Shown: positions 57,210 to 64,000 of the stretch, piece by piece | Position numbering within the stretch: position 1 is the stretch's first letter | Layout: each line of letters begins with the position of its first letter | Source of the DNA: Volutella citrinella | Lineage: Eukaryota > Ascomycota > Sordariomycetes > Hypocreales > Nectriaceae | Reading direction: 5' to 3' | DNA: 64,000 nt | NCBI GenBank assembly: GCA_034401135.1 | Contig: JAWZSP010000006.1 | Location: forward strand, 558,001-622,000 | The notes under the pieces: generated by a model | Told to the model about the DNA's origin: nothing | The model's database searches: none | Seen by the model: the letters and a program-made list of their open reading frames with translations, nothing else | Made by a program: the position numbers and the translations under genes

Positions 57210-59343
57210 TTACATGTCCCAAGGAAACGAGATATCCATCCCAAGAATATCATCGTTCCAGATGGATGATTCCTCGAACTCAACCGTCGAACTTTGCATG
57301 ACCTCTGACAATTCTTGGCCCATTAGAGGCCACAGCGAATCTTCTAAGTTAGTGGGATGCAGATTGCCTGCCGCAGACGCACCATCGCTTCTGTAGTGGA
57401 CATCAATGGCATCAACTATACCTCGCCGCTCAGCCACTAACTTGGCGCCATCCCGAGCACTCTGCACCAAGGCAGCACGCTGCAACATTTGCGTCCGCAA
57501 CTCTTCCCCTGACGTCCCTTCGGGAATGCAATGAAGAATATCACCCAACTCTGCAAGTGCAGTGTCAAATTCGGGTTGCCATGGCCCGGAAGCTGCGAGC
57601 TCAAGAAACGTGTTCATCGCACGCCACGGCACCTGGCCAGAGAGCTGCCACTGCCACGCTCTCCAGTTCGGTTCCATTGTCAAAGTATGAACTGTGGATA
57701 TGATCTCAGTGGCCGGCTTCCAGGCCTTAGTGTAGAAATGCATCGCAAATTCCACATTGGCGAAGAACAGCCTGACGAGAGCCTTGATGAACTGATCTCT
57801 GGCTTCGTGAGGGTCCAGCCAGATGAGATACGCGCTTTCAATCTCAGCCCTTCGCGTGTTCAGGAGCCTCAGACGATCTTGGAGTGAAGCGGTCCCCTGT
57901 GCTTGCATCTGCTGAGACAATCGCCATAGCTCGCACCTGACAAGACACAGGGTCATACTTGTTGTCCTCTCAGTACTCTTGAGTTGCGAAAATGAGGCTT
58001 CAAGCTCTTCATCCTCCACATTGGCCGGAATGCGAGTGGTGAATGAATTCTCCGTGATTGAAAGGTCGGCCATGTCATGTCTCCGATACTTGGCATCAAG
58101 GAAACAAATGTGCCACCATAGACGACGGCGCACCTCAGCCTCTGCATTGTTCTCGACATTTTCAGGATCCTTGTGGAGCCCGGCTGCCTTGCTGAACCTC
58201 AGAAGCAAGCCGATCAAAGGCCACATGGTGTCCCGCTTCCCATGGTATTGCAGATATACGAGATAGATGACGAATGCTTGGATCAGCCTGATGTCTTGGG
58301 AAGCCGGGAAACCAGCCTGGGCAAGAGCCTGTTCGGTTCTGGATTGGAGCTGTGGAATCAACTGCGATTTGGGTACGCCGAAGCTGGCAGCTACAGCCTC
58401 AGGGTTTAGCGAGGCTATTGCAGCCAGAGAGATGGAGCACATTAATGCCTTGAACTCTGGCCCGCATGCGCTGAAATCCCCACCCGTGTCGCGTATCGTC
58501 TGGGTCATGCGCGTAACATGCAAGACTTTGACAAACGGATCCACGCTGTCCACGTATACTTGCCAGGTGAATGGAATCTGTGATGGCAACAATCCTAGGC
58601 TTCCTAGTTCTACTCCAGGGGCCGGGCTGCCGAAGAGCCAGGTCGAGGATCCCTGCTGGGTTGCGCGCGAGGGATCAGGTTCGGCATACATGTCTGTCAC
58701 ATCGTGCACAGCTTGGAGGATATGATCAACCTAGCATATTGTTAGCAGCCTGGTTTCCGTAGGCCCGTCACAGATAGCATACCTCGTCGCAGAAAACAGA
58801 CCAAAACTGCTTGCCAACCTGGACGCTGCCGTTTGTCCTTACGACAAGGCGACCAAACTCCTCGTCGAATTCGCTGCCGGGCTGGGAAGGCTGAGTCGCC
58901 GCAGGCGTAATGTAAGGGTCAAGTCCACCGACACCTAGCCCGTCGGACGTCTCGCCCTCCACCATGGCCGGGTCTGCCATGAAGCTGCTGGCATTTGACA
59001 GGTTGACAACGACGCCGTCCTTGGTATGTGTCCCGTCTTCGACCTGGGCAGACAGCTCCATGACGACAGCTTCAAGACGCCTCAAGCGACTCAAGAGCTC
59101 AGACTGCTTCTGGGCAGGCGACTTCCCCGCCGATGCGTCTGCGCCGCGACGTCGTGGGATGCGACCAGTGACGGGGTAATGGCACTCGATGCCGTTCTTG
59201 ACGCAATTCGCGCAGGGGTCCTTTCTGTCGCAGCGCACCTTGCGACGGCGGCAGATGACGCAGCTCCATATCTTGAGTGAAGATTCGGGATCTGCTTGGT
59301 CTTGGAGTAAGCTGGCCATGGTGAGAGACGGCAAGTCGGACAT
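57210..59343 (-). CDS. Zn2Cys6 transcription factor with fungal-specific domain
   Basis: 693 aa in two exons, 59343-58783 and 58730-57210. The zinc cluster is CVICRRRKVRCDRKDPC followed by ANCVKNGIEC, with standard spacing (residues 28-54), then a basic stretch and a short coiled-coil, LLSRLRRLEAVVMELSAQVE. The second exon carries the fungal transcription-factor middle homology region, with the typical LIGLLLRFSKAAGLHKDP and RRRLWWHICFLDAKY. It is divergent from the FAD oxidoreductase 462 bp away and so is the natural candidate to control that gene and the SDR beyond it. The inducer is unknown. Confidence 0.88.
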
Positions 59344-59805
59344 CGGCGCTTACAAGGCCGACGATGCGCTTGGGTGTGGACGAGGCTGCTCGGTAAAGGC
59401 GTGGCCGGGACGATGGCCGGGTAATCCCCTCTCAGACGCAGAAAAGCAGAAGGGGAATCAATGACCGTGTCGGGAGTGGATGGATTTGGGTTGCGAAGTC
59501 AAGTTTGCTCGACGCCTGCGTGCGGCGGATTGGTCGGTATCGGTGTCGCCCTCGGACACGGAGCTCGGTCAATTCAGCCCCACTCCCCCGACGATGTGTG
59601 GTTGGAAGTGGTTAACAAGGGTACATCAGGACTAGTACAGGATTCGCCTTGTTCTTCGTACCTCTGATAGACCCCCATCGTATCTCGGCCTCACTGATGC
59701 GAGGCCGATGTGCATCACATAAATACCTGTGGACAGCCAGGCAGCCATCCTGAGCAGTTACGCCTTGAATTATCCATCGAAAAATACTACTCGACTCAAG
59801 CTATC
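59344..59805. promoter_or_regulatory. Bidirectional promoter of Zn2Cys6 factor and FAD oxidoreductase
   Basis: 462 bp between two divergent ATGs. A CGG-rich stretch near 59500-59560 could hold zinc-cluster binding sites, but none is proven. No other gene is seen. Confidence 0.5.
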
Positions 59806-60951
59806 ATGGCTAAAACTGTGGTCATCTTGGGCGCTGGCTGGGCGGGCCTGCCCGTGGCACACAAGCTGCTCAAGTATACCCTGCCCAAGATGCCCGACTC
59901 CCTCAAGGTGATTCTCGTCTCTCCCAACGCCTATTTCTTCTGGAACGTGGCCGCCGCACGAGGCATGATTCCGAATGAAATCCCAGATGACCAACTCTTC
60001 ATCCCCATCTCGTCTGCATTTGAAGGCTACCCTTCCTCAGCCTTCGAATTCGTTCTCGGGAAGGCCGAGGGCATCAACGCTGCCAGCAACACGGTCCAAG
60101 TCCCCTGCAACGACGGCTCTGTCCGGGACCTGCACTACGATCAGCTCGTTATTGCGACCGGCTCGCGCATCTCGAGCAACTTGCCGCTGAAGCCAATTGG
60201 CACACACGCGGAGCATCTCACAGCCTGGCACGACTTGCAGAAGAAGGTTTCCTCGTCCAAAAGAATCATCATCGCGGGCGCGGGAGCTACGGGCATTGAG
60301 GTTGCCGGCGAGCTTGCCGCCAAGTATCAGGACAAGAAGGAAATCACCCTCGTCGCAAGCGGTGCCCGGCTGCTGCCCGAAGCGCTGCCTTCACTGAGCA
60401 GTTCCCTGGATAACGACCTGAAGAAGCTTGGGGTCTCGGTCCTTTACAATACGCGGGTGGAAAGCTCAGCGCCCATTCCCAGCGGAGCAACTGGGGTTGT
60501 CTTGTCGACGGGCTCCAAGCTCGAGGCTGACTTGTACCTGGCCCTCTACGGCGTAAGTGTCAACACGTCCTTTGTGCCGAGCGAGCTGCTGGACGAAATG
60601 GGAAATCTACTCCTTGGCGACGAGATGCGCGTCAAGGGCACCAGCAACATCTGGGGCATCGGCGACGTCGGCAACATAGAGCCGAAGCAGCTGACGGTGA
60701 CGGACGCCCAAATCATCCACCTCGCAGCAGCGCTCGATTCAGTCCTGACAGGGGTGGGCTCAGTCAGCAAGTACCAGCCCGATGGCAAGAAGATGATCTT
60801 CCTGGCGCTGGGGAGGGGCATGGCGACGGGCCAAATTGGCAACTGGAAGCTGTTTTCGTTTCTTATTTCGTGGATCAAAGGGCGCAAGCTGTTTGTCGAC
60901 ACGGCCGAGGGTTACGTCGGCGGGAAGCACCTCCGACACGCCAAGATGTAG
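59806..60951 (+). CDS. FAD-dependent oxidoreductase, AMID/AIF-like
   Basis: 381 aa, single exon. Two Rossmann loops are present: VVILGAGWAGLPVAHKLL for FAD and IIIAGAGATGIEVAGEL for NAD(P)H. IWGIGDVGNIE is the second FAD contact near the C-terminus. The pyridine-nucleotide disulfide oxidoreductase pattern and length fit AMID/AIF-type NADH oxidoreductases, which reduce quinones or similar acceptors. There is no signal peptide. An upstream ATG-like start at about 59708 is rejected because it adds a tail without homology features. It pairs divergently with the regulator. Confidence 0.87.
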   Translation: MAKTVVILGAGWAGLPVAHKLLKYTLPKMPDSLKVILVSPNAYFFWNVAAARGMIPNEIPDDQLFIPISSAFEGYPSSAFEFVLGKAEGINAASNTVQVPCNDGSVRDLHYDQLVIATGSRISSNLPLKPIGTHAEHLTAWHDLQKKVSSSKRIIIAGAGATGIEVAGELAAKYQDKKEITLVASGARLLPEALPSLSSSLDNDLKKLGVSVLYNTRVESSAPIPSGATGVVLSTGSKLEADLYLALYGVSVNTSFVPSELLDEMGNLLLGDEMRVKGTSNIWGIGDVGNIEPKQLTVTDAQIIHLAAALDSVLTGVGSVSKYQPDGKKMIFLALGRGMATGQIGNWKLFSFLISWIKGRKLFVDTAEGYVGGKHLRHAKM

Positions 60952-61452
60952 AAGCGCACTGGAAGCGCACCAATCCGGTGCCAGACAGGTGAGACAGCGC
61001 GGGGCATCACTGATCGCGCGTGTTGTCGCATCGCGGCGATGAGGACCCTGGCTTCGGGGGAATTCTGCATGCTGCATGTCGGGTCAGCGGGACTGCAGAG
61101 AGCGAGAACCAATGGAGAGCAAGCAATTGATGAATCATATCATGAGGCCAATAATTGAGAGGCTGCGCAGGAAGGGCCATGAGCATGAGGGGGCATGAAT
61201 TTTTAGTTGCGCGGCGGGCTTTCAAGAGCGCTATAGGTGCGGCTGTGAGATAGGCGGGCCACCTGTGCCACCTGATCGTTTTGGTAGTGGACTAGCCAGT
61301 GGGTCGGCGCAGAATCGCATTGGATCGCACCATGAGATGAGATGGGCTTCGAATAAAACGACGTGGCACCCTGCCACTTGAATGCTTCGTCTCTGATTTC
61401 CTCGTCCCTCAGTCAACTCCTCACTCGCTCCATTCTCCCCGTATTATCGACC
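60952..61452. other. Intergenic region before SDR gene
   Basis: About 500 bp between co-directional genes. No gene is seen. Confidence 0.4.
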
Positions 61453-62320
61453 ATGGCGTATTCAGGACGTCTCGCCATCATCATCGGCGGCCTCGGTATG
61501 TTGCGTCTTCTGCCATTATCTCACCAGATGCAAAATGTCATCAGCAAAATCCCATCATACTAATTCCTTCGCAGGCGGCATCGGATCGGCCATTGGCCAA
61601 CTCCTCCGCTCCAACGGCGCCCGCCTCGCCATCCTGCACCACCCCTCAGAGACAATCACCAAGCCACAGACACTCCTCTCCGTCTACGGCAGCACAGAGC
61701 CCGAGGGCGTGTCCACATATGAATGCGACATCACCAACGAGGCCTCAGTCCAGCAGGCCTTTGAGCAGCTGTCCTCGGCCGACGCCTTCCCCAGCATGCT
61801 CATCAACGCCGCCGGCCTCGCCACCGTCAAGAAGCTCGAGGACACCACCAGCGACGACTTCAACCGCATCATCGGCGCAAACCTCGTCGGCGCCTTCCTG
61901 ACCAGCAAGGCATTCCACAAGGCCTACACCTCCCGCGCCGCAGCCCACGCCGACAAGCCGCCTCCCGGCCGCATCGTCAGTCTGTCGTCGCAGGCGTCCC
62001 ACCTGGCTCTCAACGAGCACGGCGCCTACTGCGCCTCAAAGTTTGGCCTCAATGGCCTCAATGCAGTCATGGCCATGGAGTGGGCCAAGGCGGGCATCAC
62101 CTCAAACACTGTGAGCCCGACTGTCGTCCTCACGGCCCTGGGCAAGGCCGCCTGGGCGGATGATACCAAGAGGAACGCGCACCTGGCCCAGATTCCCGTC
62201 GGCCGCTTCGCCGAGCCCGAGGAGGTTGCCACGGCTGTCGAGTTTCTGTGCCGGGACGATAGCAGCATGATTAACGGGGCCGATATTCGCGTCGACGGTG
62301 GATTCTCTGTTTGCAAGTAG
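61453..62320 (+). CDS. Short-chain dehydrogenase/reductase
   Basis: 262 aa in two exons, 61453-61495 and 61575-62320. The splice unites MAYSGRLAIIIGGLG with GIGSAIGQLL, giving the cofactor loop GGxxGIG. Further motifs: INAAG, VSLSSQ, catalytic YCASK, and the end FLCRDDSSMINGADIRVDGG typical of 3-oxoacyl-ACP reductase-type SDRs. It reduces a keto group or oxidises an alcohol with NAD(P). It could follow the FAD enzyme in one pathway, but this is inferred only from position. Confidence 0.87.
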
Positions 62321-63751
62321 GATAGAATTTAATTGAAACAGTTACATTCAAAGGCGAAATCGACGCTTCGATGATTTGACATGAATGTTGTGGACAACTA
62401 GACGGAGCAGCTACAGGGCGATCCATTAACCTCACGAGCCTAAGATTGCCATCGTAAGTTAGGACTATGACAGAAAAACTTCGTAGTGCAAAATCCTTGT
62501 ACAAGTTTGCAGAGAGTGTGTAAGGCTGATCTAATACGAGAAAGATTGTACTGTGGGTTGGGCGCAGGGTAAGTGGATACCATCTTGTCTGTCCGGAAGT
62601 AGATCTAGAGAATGAAAAATAGGGGTTACGATAAGATATAAATGGGGGATATATAGAGACATGAATCAAATCAAGGGAAATTTGGCTTGTATAGTAGACC
62701 ATATTCCATGCTAGCTGACCTGAAGTCCACCGCATCGTCCGGATGCTGGTAGTTATTTCGAGCTCCAAATAGCGTCTCCAGATGTTGAACGACTTGCGGC
62801 TGTGCGCATCAGTGGCTTGGGTGAACCAACAAACCCATTCACCCGAACCTCACGTAGACTCCTGCTTGTCTGACAAAATCAACACGCTCAATCAGGTTAG
62901 CAGAAATCCTAAACGCAGACGAGATAAAATACAGGGAGGAAGCCCATGCAGCTTCGACGAAATAGACTGGGGCATCTGGGAGCCCAGTGTGATGCTACAA
63001 GGGGTCATCATACTACTCAATACGGTTAAAAGCAGTATCAGTACCTGCATCTGCGTGAAGTTGAAGATCCTCGCCCTCGGCCGAAGGCATGCAGGGATAC
63101 TTTTTGAGTGATGCGGACTCAATCTACCGAATCCCTGTCTGTGGGCCGAGATGGATTCCTCACACCACCACGTGCTGCTGTTGGCCCATTATAGCCAAGC
63201 TCATGCATTGCCCCTCGCCCACCTGGGCTGTCCCCGGCCTTCCTGAACATATGCGGAATACAACTCGGTAATCCCTACCAGGCTTCTGACACACAGCTTC
63301 CCCAGGTTTAGACTCCCCCGTTTTCCGGGCGACAATCGCCTGCATCCAAGCACCGAATCGAGTATGTCGTAAGGCTGGCTGACGTGCATTGCGGCCTGCA
63401 GGCTGGTGGGATGGATCGGCGGGCGCAGTAGGAAACCTGATCCCCCACGCTCCCCTGCCATATGCCGATTCGCCCTGGAAGAGGGCAGTTGATGGCTCCT
63501 ACCATGCAGACGAGCCACTACCCCGAGCCATCCTCCGAGACCTGGTGTTTGGGGGAGCGAAAGCATTCAGTCTATTTTTGGCCACGCGTGACGCTACATA
63601 TACACGCGAGGCGTAAAAACAGCCTTTGCCAGCCTTATGCTCATTCTACTTCCGTCATTCTGTTCATTTTGCCTCGCCTCGTTCAGTAGCACTCATCTGT
63701 GCAAGACTTCCCTGCCACTGACCACCAGTACCGGCCCTCGGTCAGTGCACG
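62321..63751. other. 1.4-kb intergenic region
   Basis: No gene with motifs is seen. Frames of 60-165 codons occur on both strands but have no family feature. The last 100 bp are pyrimidine-rich, as in a fungal leader for the next gene. Confidence 0.4.
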
Positions 63752-64000
63752 ATGCGCGTATTCCACCTCGTATGGCTCCTACTTGCGGTTGGCGGCGCGG
63801 CCAACTACATGGGCGATGTATGGGAGTACGACCACATGTGTACGCAAGACGAAATCAATGCCCTTGAATACTGGTATCAAGACATGATCGTGATGGTCAA
63901 CAAAGCACTGGCAGACCTTTCAGTGGTGATGCACGCCAAACCCAGCAGCAAGTCCAGCAAGAGACCGAATTGGGTCAGGATTGCGCGCAACATTCGAACA
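63752..64000 (+). CDS. N-terminal part of a secreted protein, cut by the window edge
   Basis: The first 83 codons are present. The signal peptide MRVFHLVWLLLAVGGA is followed by ANYMGDVWEYDHMCTQDE and a Lys/Ser-rich segment. No family can be named from this part. The frame is open at the edge. Confidence 0.6.
   Translation, partial: MRVFHLVWLLLAVGGAANYMGDVWEYDHMCTQDEINALEYWYQDMIVMVNKALADLSVVMHAKPSSKSSKRPNWVRIARNIRT

Noticed and set aside
62271..62768. 165-codon minus-strand frame after the SDR
   Set aside because: Overlaps the SDR 3' end and has no domain; most likely random.
1..64000. CRISPR arrays, operons or prokaryotic signals
   Set aside because: None seen; the window is eukaryotic with spliced single genes.

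Overview
The window is nuclear DNA of a filamentous ascomycete, most likely a Sordariomycete and possibly of the order Hypocreales. The genes are split by short introns of about 45-80 bp with GT-AG ends, sit singly on both strands, and include typical fungal families: Zn2Cys6 regulators, an RfeG-type regulator, a GAF-containing hybrid histidine kinase, P450s, GH125, GH16 and GMC enzymes, and small secreted cysteine-rich proteins. All gene models were built by hand, by joining reading frames across splice sites that keep phase. No homology search was run, so family names rest on recognised motifs.

Layout. 1-1.1 kb: decayed repetitive element with a broken coding relic. 1.3-10.3 kb: sugar transporter, intracellular GH5, small unknown protein, four-rhodanese protein, secreted GH125 mannosidase. 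11-16.2 kb: hybrid histidine kinase and an rfeG-like regulator, tail to tail. 18.4-21.3 kb: small secreted protein and an unknown secreted or membrane protein. 22.9 kb: tRNA-Thr with a 9-nt intron. 23.4-28 kb: DUF4419 protein, DJ-1/PfpI protein, P450. 29.7-30.1 kb: a tiny two-intron secreted-protein gene that single-frame ORF calling misses. 32-38 kb: F-box protein, a secreted protein with a Kex2-like site, GPI-type S10 carboxypeptidase. 38.7-45.6 kb: short Zn2Cys6 protein, 12-cysteine secreted peptide, 802-aa protein with a ubiquitin-like N-terminus, secreted DJ-1/PfpI protein. 47.9-62.3 kb: metabolic block of an ACS-family transporter, a P450 divergent from a GMC oxidoreductase, a GH16 glucanase, a Zn2Cys6 regulator divergent from an FAD oxidoreductase, and an SDR. 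A secreted protein runs off the right edge.

How the genes may work together. The 47.9-62.3 kb block has uptake, oxidation, reduction and regulation but no PKS, NRPS or terpene backbone gene, so I read it as a possible small catabolic or tailoring cluster. This is inference from position only. The left and middle parts are rich in secreted proteins (GH125, four small secreted proteins, carboxypeptidase, secreted DJ-1, GH16), which fits a fungus that lives with or on a host or polymer substrate. The most novel-looking items are the 76-aa two-intron secreted protein at 29.74-30.08 kb with a TAGTAG tandem acceptor, the ubiquitin-like fusion protein at 40.9-43.4 kb, and the repeat-flanked relic at the left end.
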